From JAHBXC01 sp964350875 (GTDB taxonomy: Bacteria; Planctomycetota; Phycisphaerae; Phycisphaerales; UBA1924): 26,931 nt of DNA. Positions 17,696-26,508 of this stretch are shown piece by piece. The notes beneath the pieces are model-generated. The model was not told the DNA's origin, searched no databases, and saw nothing but the letters and a program-made list of their open reading frames with translations. The stretch covers positions 1-26,931 of the forward strand of contig CAYGLT010000033.1 in NCBI GenBank assembly GCA_964350875.1, given 5' to 3'. The translations under genes were made by a program, and so were the position numbers. Positions within the stretch are counted from its first letter, which is position 1. The number at the start of each line of letters is the position of its first letter.

Positions 17696-19765
17696 ATGAC
17701 CTGGCTCACGCCCATCCTGGCAGGTGTCGCCGCGGCGATCGCGATCCCCGCGCTGCTCATCCTCTATTTCCTCAAACTGCGCCGGCGCGAGGTCGAGATC
17801 AGCACCACGCTGCTCTGGAAGAAGGCCATCGAGGACCTGCGCGCCAACGCGCCGTTCCAGCGCCTGCGCCGGAACATCCTCCTGTTCCTGCAACTCCTCG
17901 CGCTCGCGGCCGCGCTCTTCGCGATCGCGCAGCCCGAACTCCGCGCGAACCTCGATCCCGGTCAGCGCTATGTCATCCTGATCGACCGCTCGGCCAGCAT
18001 GGCCGCGCGCGACGGATCGCAGGGCGGCGAGACGCGCCTCGATCAATCGAAACGCGAAGCCCGCGAGTTCGTCGAATCCCTCCGTGAGCCCGGACTGATC
18101 CGTTCACTCCGCGCGCTCGGCGGTCGGCAGGCGTCCGACGAGGCCATGATCATCGCGTTCGATTCCGGCGCGCAGGTCGTGCAGCCGTTCACCGCGAACA
18201 AGCGGATGCTGCTCGCCGCGATCGACGGGATCGCGCAGACCGACACGCCGACGACGCTCGACGAGGCGATGCGCCTCGCCGGCGCCTACGCGCAGCCCGT
18301 GCTCCGCGAGGATGTCGGGCTCGTGAGCGTCGCGACCGCGCCGATCCACCTGTGGACCGACGGGCGCATCGCCGACGCCGCGGACCTCAAGCCCAGCGCC
18401 GAAACGCCGATGCTCTACCACGCCGTGGGGACCGCCGACGCGCGCAACATCGCGATCACCTCCGTGGGCGCCGAGCGTCAGTTCGATCGCCCGTCGCGCA
18501 TCAGCGTCTTCGTCGGCCTGCAAGGCACGACCACGGAAGACCTTGCGGTCGATGTCGAACTCTCCGTCGACGGCGTGGTCGCGGGCGTCAAGAGCGTCGT
18601 CATGCCCGCCATGGGCGAGGACGGCCGCCCCGTGGACGGGGGCGTCGTGTTCGAACTCGATCAGGACGCGGGCGCACTGATTCGCGTCCGCGCGATCACG
18701 CCTGATGCCGCGCGCGGCGAGGACCTCCTCACCGCCGACAACTCCGCGTACCTCGCCATCCCCCCAGCCAAGCGAGCCAGCGTGCTGCTCGTCACGCCCG
18801 GCTCGCTCTACCTCCAATACGCGCTCGAGGGCCTGCCCCTCGCGCGGCTCGACACGATGACGCCCACCCAGTTCGAGCGCGAGGCCAAAGCCGCGCTCGA
18901 CCGCGGTTCGTCGCGTGAAGGCCCCCTCTCGATCTACGACGCGATCATCCTCGACGGCGAGACCAGCGTGCGCGACCTCGAGTCGATGCCCGCGGGACGC
19001 TACCTCGCGCTGGGCGTCGCGCCCCCGATGGAGGGCGTCGCGTTCGACTCCGAACCCGCGTCCTCCATCGTGCTCGATTACGAGCGCGACCACCCGATCC
19101 TCAAGAACGCGGGTCTCGACCGACTGAACATCGCGAGGGCGCACTCGCTCGCGATCTCGGGCACGGCGCGCTCGATCGCGCGCGGCGAGCGCGGGCCGCT
19201 CATCGCGGAAGTCTCCGATGGCGCCGCCGAAGCCATCGTCCTCGGGTTCGATCCGGCGCAGAGCGACTGGCCCTTCGATGTCGGCTTCGTCGTGTTCCTG
19301 GCCGAGGCCATGCAATCGCTTGCTCGCGCCGATTCCGGCGCGCTCGCGACGCTCACCCCGGGCCAGACCGGCCGCGCGCTCCTGCCTGCGGGCGCCGGTG
19401 ATGTCTCCCTCGCCGACCCGGACGGCTCGCGAATCCCGCTCCAACTCAACGACGAGAACATGGCGCTGTTCGGGCCCGTCAGGCGAACGGGGCTCTACGC
19501 GCTGCGCTGGGACGGCCCCGCGACCGCCAGCGACATGGTGGTGTCCGGCCGCGCACAGCGACCCGTCGCGGTGAACCTGCTCGATCCGTCGGAGAGCGAC
19601 CTCCGAGCGGCGCCGTCGCTGGAACTCGCGTCGCGTTCGGTGGCAGCCGTCGCGGGCTCGGGCGGCGTGAACGACCGCCGATCGCTCTGGCCCTGGCTGC
19701 TGCTCGCGTGCCTGGGTGTCCTGATGCTGGAGTGGTGGATCTACAACCGCAAGGTCATGATCTAA
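17696..19765 (+). CDS. BatA-like membrane protein with VWA domain
   Basis: A 689-residue protein with the aerotolerance (BatA) N-terminal region. Helix 1 is at about 5-26 (ending LYFLKLRRREVEIST), and helix 2 at about 60-78 (LLFLQLLALAAALFAIAQP). A VWA domain follows with MIDAS DRSAS at 97-101. The middle portion is beta-rich, with an amidotransferase-like segment near ASVLLVTPGSLYLQYAL, and a single C-terminal helix (SLWPWLLLACLGVLMLEWWIY) ends the protein. The architecture parallels the larger protein at 12431, so the cluster carries two related VWA proteins around MoxR and DUF58. The 127-base spacer after it (19766-19892) holds no recognised element apart from the ribosome-binding site of the next gene. 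Confidence 0.88.
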   Translation: MTWLTPILAGVAAAIAIPALLILYFLKLRRREVEISTTLLWKKAIEDLRANAPFQRLRRNILLFLQLLALAAALFAIAQPELRANLDPGQRYVILIDRSASMAARDGSQGGETRLDQSKREAREFVESLREPGLIRSLRALGGRQASDEAMIIAFDSGAQVVQPFTANKRMLLAAIDGIAQTDTPTTLDEAMRLAGAYAQPVLREDVGLVSVATAPIHLWTDGRIADAADLKPSAETPMLYHAVGTADARNIAITSVGAERQFDRPSRISVFVGLQGTTTEDLAVDVELSVDGVVAGVKSVVMPAMGEDGRPVDGGVVFELDQDAGALIRVRAITPDAARGEDLLTADNSAYLAIPPAKRASVLLVTPGSLYLQYALEGLPLARLDTMTPTQFEREAKAALDRGSSREGPLSIYDAIILDGETSVRDLESMPAGRYLALGVAPPMEGVAFDSEPASSIVLDYERDHPILKNAGLDRLNIARAHSLAISGTARSIARGERGPLIAEVSDGAAEAIVLGFDPAQSDWPFDVGFVVFLAEAMQSLARADSGALATLTPGQTGRALLPAGAGDVSLADPDGSRIPLQLNDENMALFGPVRRTGLYALRWDGPATASDMVVSGRAQRPVAVNLLDPSESDLRAAPSLELASRSVAAVAGSGGVNDRRSLWPWLLLACLGVLMLEWWIYNRKVMI

Positions 19766-19892
19766 CCCCCGCGCGGGTCCGGATATCGCACAATATGAGC
19801 CCGGTTTCATCCGCCCCTCAGCCGCCGATCATCGCGCGGGACGAATGTTCTAGTGCGTCAAACGAAACGGCGCTACGGAAAGGAACCCCGCC

Positions 19893-20342
19893 ATGAACTA
19901 CCTCACCTCACACGACACCAGAGCCCACGGGATCGGCCCGGACACGGACGAGGATCACCCGACCGAATTCATCGTCGAAGGTCGCGACCGTGCGACGCAG
20001 GTCTGGCGACGCATGTTCGTGCAGGCCGACGACAAGAACGACGCGATGACCCAGGCCGGCGATCGCGGCGTGGCGGTCGAGATTGTCCGCGAGGCTCGAC
20101 CCGCCGAACGACCTATGGAAGGAATCGACGCGCCCCAGCGCGAGTTCGGTTTCGGCGGCGTGATGTCCTTCGCGCTCGGCGTGCTGGGCGTCCTCAGCGT
20201 CGCCATCGCGCTGCTCATGCGGAGCGAATCGCCGAGTTTCGCCATCGTTGTGGGCATCCTCGGCGCCGTCCTGACGCTCTACGGCATCGCCGGAACCAGC
20301 GCCTTCTGGGCTCTCAGCCGCGCAAACCGCGACTCCAGATAA
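19893..20342 (+). CDS. Small two-helix membrane protein of unknown function
   Basis: A 149-residue protein that I do not recognise. The first 80 residues are polar (FIVEGRDRATQVWRRMFVQADDKNDAM) and the rest contains two strong transmembrane helices at about 90-108 and 115-136. The polar part could be a small cytoplasmic alpha/beta domain. AAGGA lies 8 bases before the ATG and fixes the start. It is the only gene between the VWA cluster and aroC. Confidence 0.7.
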   Translation: MNYLTSHDTRAHGIGPDTDEDHPTEFIVEGRDRATQVWRRMFVQADDKNDAMTQAGDRGVAVEIVREARPAERPMEGIDAPQREFGFGGVMSFALGVLGVLSVAIALLMRSESPSFAIVVGILGAVLTLYGIAGTSAFWALSRANRDSR

Positions 20343-20364
20343 CTCGCCGCGTGGTCCGAGCCGA

Positions 20365-20375
20365 TATCGTCAGGC
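20365..20375 (+). promoter_or_regulatory. Candidate leaderless-type box before aroC (TATCGT, 5 nt before ATG)
   Basis: TATCGT at 20365-20370 ends 5 bases before the aroC ATG. The only purine run, AGG, is too close to the ATG to serve as a Shine-Dalgarno site. The spacing is one base shorter than at the other candidates. Confidence 0.3.
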
Positions 20376-21578
20376 ATGCCCCCGACGACCCGACTCGACT
20401 ACTCCACCGCCGGCGAATCGCACGGCCCCGCCATGATCGCCCTCATCCAGGGCCTCCCGGCGGGGCTGTCTCTTGATATGGACCTCATCAACGGCGAACT
20501 CCGCAGGCGTCAGGGCGGCTACGGGCGGGGCGGGCGTCAGCGCATCGAGACCGACACCGCGAAGTTCCTCGCCGGTGTCCGCCGGGGCAAAACCATCGGC
20601 GCGCCGCTCGTCGCGGAGGTCGTCAATAAGGACTCGCGTCTCGACGACGCCGAGCGGACCCCGGCGGTCCACCGCCCGCGTCCCGGGCACGCCGACCTCG
20701 CGGGAAGCGTGAAGTGGCTGACCACGGATTGCCGCGAGACACTCGAGCGTGCCAGCGCGAGAGAGACCGCCGCCCGCGTCGCCGCCGGCGCCATCGCGAA
20801 GTGCCTCCTCCGCGAACTGGGCATCGAGGTTTTCGGGTTCGTGCGTCGGATCTATGACGCCGAGACGCCCGTCGAAGTCACCGCCGACAACTGGCGCGAC
20901 TTGCTCACCAAGCGCGACGCGAGCGAGGTCTATTGCTTCGACGAGCAGGCCGGAGCGAAGATGATCGCCGCGATCAGGCAGGCGAAGATCGACAAGGACA
21001 CCGTGGGCGGGCTCGTCGAGGCGCATGTGTTCGGCTGTCCTCCCGGGCTCGGCTCGTGCGCGGATTGGCGCGACAAACTCGACGCGCGCCTCGCGTTCGC
21101 CGTCATGGGCATCCAGGCGTTCAAGGCCGTGGAGATCGGGCTCGGCAAGGAGACCGCGTCGCGCGTGGGCAGCGCGGTGCACGACCCGATCCGCTTCGAC
21201 GCCTCGAAGCGCGACTCCACCACGCTCGGATTCACACGCGACACCAACAACGCGGGCGGCCTCGAAGGCGGCATGACCAACGGCCAGCCCGTCGTCGTGC
21301 GCGGCACGATGAAGCCCATCTCCACCCTGCTCCGCGGCCTGCCCAGCATCGACCTCAATACGAAAGAGGCGCAGCAGAGCGACTACGAGCGCAGCGATGT
21401 CTGCGCCGTCTCCGCCGCCAGCGTCGTCATGGAAAATGTCGTCGCGTTCGAGATCGCCCGCGCCGCGCTCGAGAAGTTCGGCGGCGACTCGATGACCGAA
21501 CTCAAAGCCAACTACGCGTCGTTTATGGACTTCGCGAAGAGTCTCCCGCTCGATCCGCCGACGGCGACGATCGCCTGA
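20376..21578 (+). CDS. aroC: Chorismate synthase
   Basis: A 400-residue FMN-dependent chorismate synthase, which makes chorismate from 5-enolpyruvylshikimate-3-phosphate, the last step of the shikimate pathway. Conserved segments are the N-terminal AGESHG, the RRRQGGYGRGGRQRIE phosphate/FMN region, HRPRPGHADL, ERASARETAARVAAGA, and GFTRDTNNAGGLEGGMTNG, which carries the FMN-binding Asn and Gly residues. The length is within the range of bacterial AroC proteins. The 3' end overlaps the 3' end of the convergent membrane-protein gene by 56 bases. No other aro genes are in the window. Confidence 0.96.
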   Translation: MPPTTRLDYSTAGESHGPAMIALIQGLPAGLSLDMDLINGELRRRQGGYGRGGRQRIETDTAKFLAGVRRGKTIGAPLVAEVVNKDSRLDDAERTPAVHRPRPGHADLAGSVKWLTTDCRETLERASARETAARVAAGAIAKCLLRELGIEVFGFVRRIYDAETPVEVTADNWRDLLTKRDASEVYCFDEQAGAKMIAAIRQAKIDKDTVGGLVEAHVFGCPPGLGSCADWRDKLDARLAFAVMGIQAFKAVEIGLGKETASRVGSAVHDPIRFDASKRDSTTLGFTRDTNNAGGLEGGMTNGQPVVVRGTMKPISTLLRGLPSIDLNTKEAQQSDYERSDVCAVSAASVVMENVVAFEIARAALEKFGGDSMTELKANYASFMDFAKSLPLDPPTATIA

Positions 21579-21933
21579 GCGACGCCGCCAACCCGAGAAC
21601 CGCGATCAGCGACACCAGCGCCCCGGGCCCGGCCAGCGTCAGCACGCTGATCGCGTGCTTGTCCGACCCGCCGGGTAGCAACCCGAGCATGAACCGGTTC
21701 GGAACGGTCTCCACCGCACCGGTGTTGTCTTCAATACCCGTATCCGCGAACAGGTCGGCGAGACTCTCGCCCGGAGCGTTCGCTTCACGGGCCGCTCGCG
21801 CCTCGTCGTGATATCGAGTGAAAGTGAAGCCGTCGATCCTCGTCGCGCGCCACAGCACGACCGCCTGAACGCAGACGGACAGACCGCAGAGCATCACGAT
21901 CGCCCACGCGACCGTCTTCGCGATGCGCTTCAT
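21523..21933 (-). CDS. Small membrane protein of unknown function, downstream of the YceI gene
   Basis: A 136-residue protein: an N-terminal basic start (MKRIAK), a transmembrane helix at about 8-28, a polar loop of about 65 residues, a second helix at about 97-118 and a basic, Ser-rich tail. I do not recognise a family. It starts 3 bases after the stop of the secreted YceI gene on the same strand, so the two are probably one operon. Its last 56 bases are antisense to the end of aroC. Translational coupling to the YceI gene is likely, given the spacing. Confidence 0.65.
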   Translation of the reverse strand: MKRIAKTVAWAIVMLCGLSVCVQAVVLWRATRIDGFTFTRYHDEARAAREANAPGESLADLFADTGIEDNTGAVETVPNRFMLGLLPGGSDKHAISVLTLAGPGALVSLIAVLGLAASLRRSSPSADRAGDSSRSP

Positions 21934-21936
21934 CGG

Positions 21937-22683
21937 TTACTGGTTCCCGCGACCCTGGCCGCCCCGCCCGCCGCGCGGGCCGGGATCGAAGGTCGTCAGG
22001 AGCAGGAAGGTGTCGATGGTCATGTCGTTGGAGACCATGCCCGACTCGATGGCCTTATCGCCCACGGCGATGTCGAAGTCACTGAGCACGATCGGGTACT
22101 GGGCGCGGATCGCGAGCAGGTCGCCCTGCGCGCGGGCGCGGGTCTTGTCGCTCTCGGGCATGAAGGTGAGCCGCGCGGGGATTTTCATCTCACGCGTCAC
22201 GCCGCGCACGGTCATCTTGCCCTTGAGGGTCGCGTCGTAGGTCTTGAACCACGAGTCCTCCTTCGCGAGTTTGGCGCCGTCGACGCCCGTCAACTCGAAG
22301 GTGATCTCGGGGTACTCGTCGGCGTGCATCCAGCGCTCGCCCTTGAGGTGCTCGTTGCGCATCGGGATGCCCGTGTCGATCGTGTCGACGGCCATCACGA
22401 ATTTGCCCGCGAGCAGGCCCGCCTCGATCCCCTCGCTGGTCGGCGCGACGACATACCCGGTCACGCGGTTGCTCACGCCCTTGATGTGCTCGAGTGCCGC
22501 GTCAGAAGTGAAAGTCATCTGCGCGTCCTTGGGCGACGGATGCACCTTGTACACCTTGCCCATCGACGCGTGCTCGGCCGGGACCTCGATCCGCGGCGGG
22601 GGGCCCTGCTGCGCAAACGCGACGGGGACAACGGCGAGCGCCGAAGCAGCGGCGACGGCGAACAGCGAGCGGGCACGGGCCAT
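21937..22683 (-). CDS. Secreted YceI family protein
   Basis: A 248-residue YceI-family protein. The signal peptide (MARARSLF, hydrophobic core, AFAQQ) covers about residues 1-26. The mature part shows the lipocalin-like YceI wording: FTSDAALEHIKGVSNRVTGY, PMRNEHLKGERWMHADEYPEITFE, GKMTVRGVTREMKIP, and a final LSDFDIAVGDKAIESGMVSNDMTID (quoted here as family-type segments; key parts are the MRNEHL and VRGVTR stretches). YceI proteins bind amphiphilic or isoprenoid ligands in the periplasm. The tail is Gly/Arg-rich. GAGAGGA lies 5 bases before the ATG at 22683, which rules out a longer in-frame start at 22767. Confidence 0.9.
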   Translation of the reverse strand: MARARSLFAVAAASALAVVPVAFAQQGPPPRIEVPAEHASMGKVYKVHPSPKDAQMTFTSDAALEHIKGVSNRVTGYVVAPTSEGIEAGLLAGKFVMAVDTIDTGIPMRNEHLKGERWMHADEYPEITFELTGVDGAKLAKEDSWFKTYDATLKGKMTVRGVTREMKIPARLTFMPESDKTRARAQGDLLAIRAQYPIVLSDFDIAVGDKAIESGMVSNDMTIDTFLLLTTFDPGPRGGRGGQGRGNQ

Positions 22684-22919
22684 GGGATTCCTCTCCGTAA
22701 GGCGATCAGGGCTTCCAACCGGGCGATTCAACCGCCGGCGCCAGAATCGGTTCGTTCCTGAGACCAACTACGGATGCCCGAAGTCCCCGCTTTGTTCCGC
22801 GCAGTTCGCGAACCGCGGCGTGAGCCCGGGCGTCCAAGATCCCGTCCCGACGCCCGAACACCCGGGCGCGAATCGGCCGATGATGCATTCGGCCGCTTCG
22901 GTCCAAGAAGGAGTTGATC
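22684..22919. other. Divergent intergenic region (YceI gene / LolA-like gene)
   Basis: These 236 bases separate two divergent genes and must hold both promoters. The Shine-Dalgarno sites at both edges are clear. I find no convincing -10/-35 pair. A 10-base palindrome GTTCGCGAAC lies at 22804-22813, but in GC-rich sequence this alone is weak evidence for an operator. Confidence 0.4.
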
Positions 22920-23831
22920 GTGCTTGAGCGCAAGGCGTGTGTTTGGGTTGGTTTGGCGAGCGTCCTGCTCTCGGGGGCCGCATACGCCCAGTTGGGCAAG
23001 CCCGCGGCGCCCAAGGAGCCGGCGAATCGTTCCCAACCCGCGACCAAGACGAAGGCGACAGCCTCCGACCCCGACGAGATCCGCACGGCCCACGACCTGC
23101 TCGTCGCGCTCGAAAGAGCCGGCGACTCCATCGAGACCATCCAGGCCGAGGTCGTCTACGACCGGCTCTTCAAACTCCAAGGCGACCGGCACATCCGCCG
23201 GGGCACGCTGCTCTTTCACAATGTCCCCAACGAGGACGGCGGCCGTCCCACCCGCACCTTCGCGATCCTCTTCAAGTCCCTCCAGATCGGCGGCGAGCGT
23301 CTCGAACAGACTCCCCAGACCTGGATCTTCGACGGCCGCTGGTTGGTCGAGATCCGCGAGAACGAGCGCCAGTTCGTGAAGCGCGAGGTCGCGCGCCCGG
23401 GCGAGCCGTTCGACCCGCTCAAGATCGGCGAAGGCCCGATGCCCATCCCGATCGGCCAGCAAGCGAGCGAGATCGAACGCCGGTACAGCGCGGAACTCAT
23501 GGAGCCGCGCTCGGGCCTGCCCGACACATGGAACTTCCCCGCGTGGCTCGACGAGACATGGCAGATCGTGCTCACGCCGCGCAACCCCGACGCCGACGAG
23601 TTCACGGGCATCCGCCTGTGGTACGAGAAGGACACGCTCCTCCCTCGCATGGCGATCACGCTCAACCGCGCGGGCGACGAATCGCGCGTGTACCTGCAGG
23701 ACGTGAAGAAGAACCAACCGCTCCCCAGGGAGCGACTCACCGTCGACGAGCCCCCGCCCAACGCCGGGTGGCAGGTCCAGATCGAAACACTCCCCGACCT
23801 CGACGAAGGGGAACTCGATGCGCCGCGCTAA
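22920..23831 (+). CDS. Secreted LolA-like (outer-membrane lipoprotein carrier fold) protein
   Basis: A 303-residue protein with a signal peptide (LERKACVWVGLASVLLSGAAYAQ). The segments DLLVALERAGDSIETIQAEVVY, RRGTLLFHN, QTWIFDGRWLVEI, and the C-terminal FTGIRLWYEKDTLLPRMAI fit the LolA/LolB-type half-barrel (only key parts quoted). The exact role is inferred; planctomycetes encode many LolA-like proteins not equivalent to E. coli LolA. The GTG at 22920 is chosen over the TTG at 22914 because AAGGAG (22908-22913) would directly abut the TTG but sits 6 bases from the GTG. The end overlaps the start of the next gene by 14 bases, implying coupled translation. It contains the only ACGT I found in the window (23701-23704). 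Confidence 0.75.
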   Translation: MLERKACVWVGLASVLLSGAAYAQLGKPAAPKEPANRSQPATKTKATASDPDEIRTAHDLLVALERAGDSIETIQAEVVYDRLFKLQGDRHIRRGTLLFHNVPNEDGGRPTRTFAILFKSLQIGGERLEQTPQTWIFDGRWLVEIRENERQFVKREVARPGEPFDPLKIGEGPMPIPIGQQASEIERRYSAELMEPRSGLPDTWNFPAWLDETWQIVLTPRNPDADEFTGIRLWYEKDTLLPRMAITLNRAGDESRVYLQDVKKNQPLPRERLTVDEPPPNAGWQVQIETLPDLDEGELDAPR

Positions 23832-26499
23832 GCGACCAACCATCGCGGCCATCCTCGCGATTGTCGGCGCCTGCGCGGCCGCGAACGCGCAGCAGCAGGG
23901 CCAGGTGGAGATCTCCCCGGCGGTGCGCGGCGTCATCAACGCGCCCTACACCACCGACGCCGAACGCGCGCAACTCCGCGCGTTCCACGGCCTGTGGACC
24001 GAGGACGACCTCGCCAACCCGACCCTCGCCGCCGTCGCGGCCGTGTTGGGCGGAGCGTGGGACGAGCGGCTCTACCCGGACAACATCCCCGCCGTGCTCC
24101 GCGCCGAAGCGGCGCTGCGCCGGGGCGAGCCCGAGAAGGCCATCCGTCTGTTGACGAACGACGAATCGCTCCGCGCCGTGCGGCTGCGCACCGAGTCGTA
24201 CGAATCGCTCGGCCGGTTTGACGACGCGCGCAAGGAAGCGGCCAAGGCGAAGGCCGCGCTCGCCGACGGACCCCAACTCTCGGCGTCGCAGATTGTGGAC
24301 GCCGTGCAGGCGCTGCGCATCCTCGCTGAACTCGACGGGCAGCCGACCAGCGAGTATCAGGCGATGCTCGACCTGCTCGCGCAGGCCCGCGCGGCCGATC
24401 GTCTCTACTGGCCCGCGATCCTCGCCGAGGCCGAACTGCTCTACGAGAAAGACAACCGCGAAGAAGCCGCCAAGGCTGTCGCCGAGGTCATCGCGCTGAA
24501 CCCCAAGAGCGCGGGCGCCTGGCGTCTGCTGGGCGATCTGCATGTGGGCGGGTTCAACATCGACGCCGTGCGCCAGGTCGCCGACACGCTCGATGGATTC
24601 GGCCGCGACCTCACGGGCGATCCCGCGTACACCTCACCCGACGCGGCGATCGTGCGCGCCCGCGCGTGGCTCCGGCAGAGCGAGCCCGAAGAGGCGCGCG
24701 TCGAACTCCAGCCGCTCGCCGAGCGATTCCCATCACACCGTGAGGGCGTCGCGCTGCGCGCCGCGGTCGCCGCCGCCGAGTACAAGCCGGGCGAACTGGA
24801 AGACCTGCTCGCGCTGAGCGAGGAACTCTCGCCCGGCTCGCCCGACACGCTGTTCGCCGTCGGATCGGCGCTCGCCGAGGCGCGCCAGTACGAGCCCGCG
24901 GCGGAGTACCTGCGCCTCGCGATTGCGCGCCAGCCCAACGCGCCCGCGCCGCTGATCGAACTCGGCCTGCTCCTGCTCCAGTCGGGCGAAGAGACCGAAG
25001 CCCTCGACACGCTCCGCGAGGTCGCGCGGCTCGACCCGCTCAACAACCGCGCGAAGAACAGCCTCGTCCTGCTCGAGGAACTCGTCGGCTACGGCACGCT
25101 CGAGAGCGACAACTTCATCGTGCGGTACAAGCCGGGCGTCGACGAAGTGATGGCGCAGGAGATGGTCCCCCTCCTCGAGGACATCCACACCGTCGTCGCC
25201 GGCGCGTTCGAGCACGAGCCCGACCGCCGCACGACCGTCGAACTCATGCCCGACCACCAGTGGTTCGCCGTGCGCATCACGGGCATGCCCGACATCCACA
25301 CGATCGCCGCCGCGACCGGCCCGGTCATCGCGATGGAAGCCCCGAAGATCGGCCCCAGGCACTCGGGCGAGTACGACTGGGTGCGCGTCGTGCGCCACGA
25401 GTATGTGCACACGATCACGCTCTCGCGCACGCGCAACCGAATCCCCCACTGGTTCACCGAGGCCGCGGCCGTCCAGTACGAACTCGCCCCGCGCGATTAC
25501 GACACATGCCTGCTGCTCGCGAACGCGCTGAAATCGGGCGAACTGTTCAACCTGCAGGAGATCAATGTTGCGTTCGTGCGGCCGAAGAAACCGACCGACC
25601 GTTCGCAGGCCTACGCGCAGGGCCATTGGATGTACGAGTACATGCTCGAGCGCTGGGGCCCGCAGGCGCCGCTCGACCTGATGGATCTCTACGCCGAGGG
25701 CACGCGCGAGAGCGACGCGTTCCGTGAGGTGCTCGACATCGAGCCCAACGCGTTCCTGGCGGACTTCAAGGAATGGGCGGGCGGGCAGGTGCGCGAGTGG
25801 GGCCTTGCGCCGTCACCCTCGATCCTCGCGCTGCGCCTCGACGCGTACGCCAAGGACGAACTCGGGCAGGAAGTCATGCGCCTCGCGCTGCGCGACATGG
25901 CCCAGCGCGCCGCGGCGCGCATCGTCGGGCTTCCGCTCGGCGAGCCCCACGGCCTTGAACTCCCGCCGCCCTCGCTCGAAGTCGCGCGCACCTGGCTGAA
26001 CGAGCACCCCGACAACCCCGACGCGCTCGAGGCCTTCCTCGAACTCGCGCTCGAATCGAACGACGGGGTCGCGTCCGACGAACTCGCGCCGATCCTCGAA
26101 CGCTACGCGGCCGCGCGCATCGTCGACCCCATGCCTCACCGCGTGCTGGCGCGGCACTACCTCTCCAGCGCCGATCCCTCGCGCGCGATCCCCCACCTCG
26201 AATACCTCGACGCGCGCGAGCAGCGCACCGCGGCGTTCGCGGCCGCACTCGCCCAGCAGTACGAGTTGCGCTCGGAATACACGCTCGCATCCGAGAAGGC
26301 CGAGCGGGCCACCACCATCGCGCCCTTCGACGCCGAACTGCGCGAACTCGCGGCCCGGGTCGCGCTCCTCCGTTCGGATTACGAGACAGCCGAGCGGCAC
26401 ATCGCCGCGCTCACCGTGCTCGAACCTCAGCGCGAGATCCACAAGCAGCGCCTCGAACGCATCCGCCAGATCCGAGGGACGCTCTCCGCCGGTTCGTGA
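23818..26499 (+). CDS. Secreted TPR protein with peptidase MA-like (HExxH) domain
   Basis: An 893-residue protein. An N-terminal signal peptide (about 1-25, ending ANAQQ) is followed by many TPR-like helical repeats up to about residue 425. Then comes a gluzincin-type peptidase domain with HEYVH (His527, Glu528, His531) and WFTEAAA providing Glu548 as the third zinc ligand. The C-terminal third again consists of TPR-like repeats. This arrangement is typical of peptidase MA family proteins. All zinc ligands are present, so activity is plausible; the substrate is unknown. AAGGGG lies 7 bases before the ATG, and the first 14 bases overlap the LolA-like gene, so the two are co-translated and may act together in the envelope. 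Confidence 0.83.
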   Translation: MRRAKRPTIAAILAIVGACAAANAQQQGQVEISPAVRGVINAPYTTDAERAQLRAFHGLWTEDDLANPTLAAVAAVLGGAWDERLYPDNIPAVLRAEAALRRGEPEKAIRLLTNDESLRAVRLRTESYESLGRFDDARKEAAKAKAALADGPQLSASQIVDAVQALRILAELDGQPTSEYQAMLDLLAQARAADRLYWPAILAEAELLYEKDNREEAAKAVAEVIALNPKSAGAWRLLGDLHVGGFNIDAVRQVADTLDGFGRDLTGDPAYTSPDAAIVRARAWLRQSEPEEARVELQPLAERFPSHREGVALRAAVAAAEYKPGELEDLLALSEELSPGSPDTLFAVGSALAEARQYEPAAEYLRLAIARQPNAPAPLIELGLLLLQSGEETEALDTLREVARLDPLNNRAKNSLVLLEELVGYGTLESDNFIVRYKPGVDEVMAQEMVPLLEDIHTVVAGAFEHEPDRRTTVELMPDHQWFAVRITGMPDIHTIAAATGPVIAMEAPKIGPRHSGEYDWVRVVRHEYVHTITLSRTRNRIPHWFTEAAAVQYELAPRDYDTCLLLANALKSGELFNLQEINVAFVRPKKPTDRSQAYAQGHWMYEYMLERWGPQAPLDLMDLYAEGTRESDAFREVLDIEPNAFLADFKEWAGGQVREWGLAPSPSILALRLDAYAKDELGQEVMRLALRDMAQRAAARIVGLPLGEPHGLELPPPSLEVARTWLNEHPDNPDALEAFLELALESNDGVASDELAPILERYAAARIVDPMPHRVLARHYLSSADPSRAIPHLEYLDAREQRTAAFAAALAQQYELRSEYTLASEKAERATTIAPFDAELRELAARVALLRSDYETAERHIAALTVLEPQREIHKQRLERIRQIRGTLSAGS

Positions 26500-26508
26500 C
26501 CGCGCTCG

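Noticed and set aside
22804..22813. Palindrome GTTCGCGAAC as an operator
   Set aside because: A 10-base palindrome is expected by chance in GC-rich DNA, and no second copy or flanking promoter was found.
22914..22919. TTG start for the LolA-like gene
   Set aside because: The Shine-Dalgarno sequence AAGGAG directly abuts the TTG; the GTG at 22920 has proper spacing.
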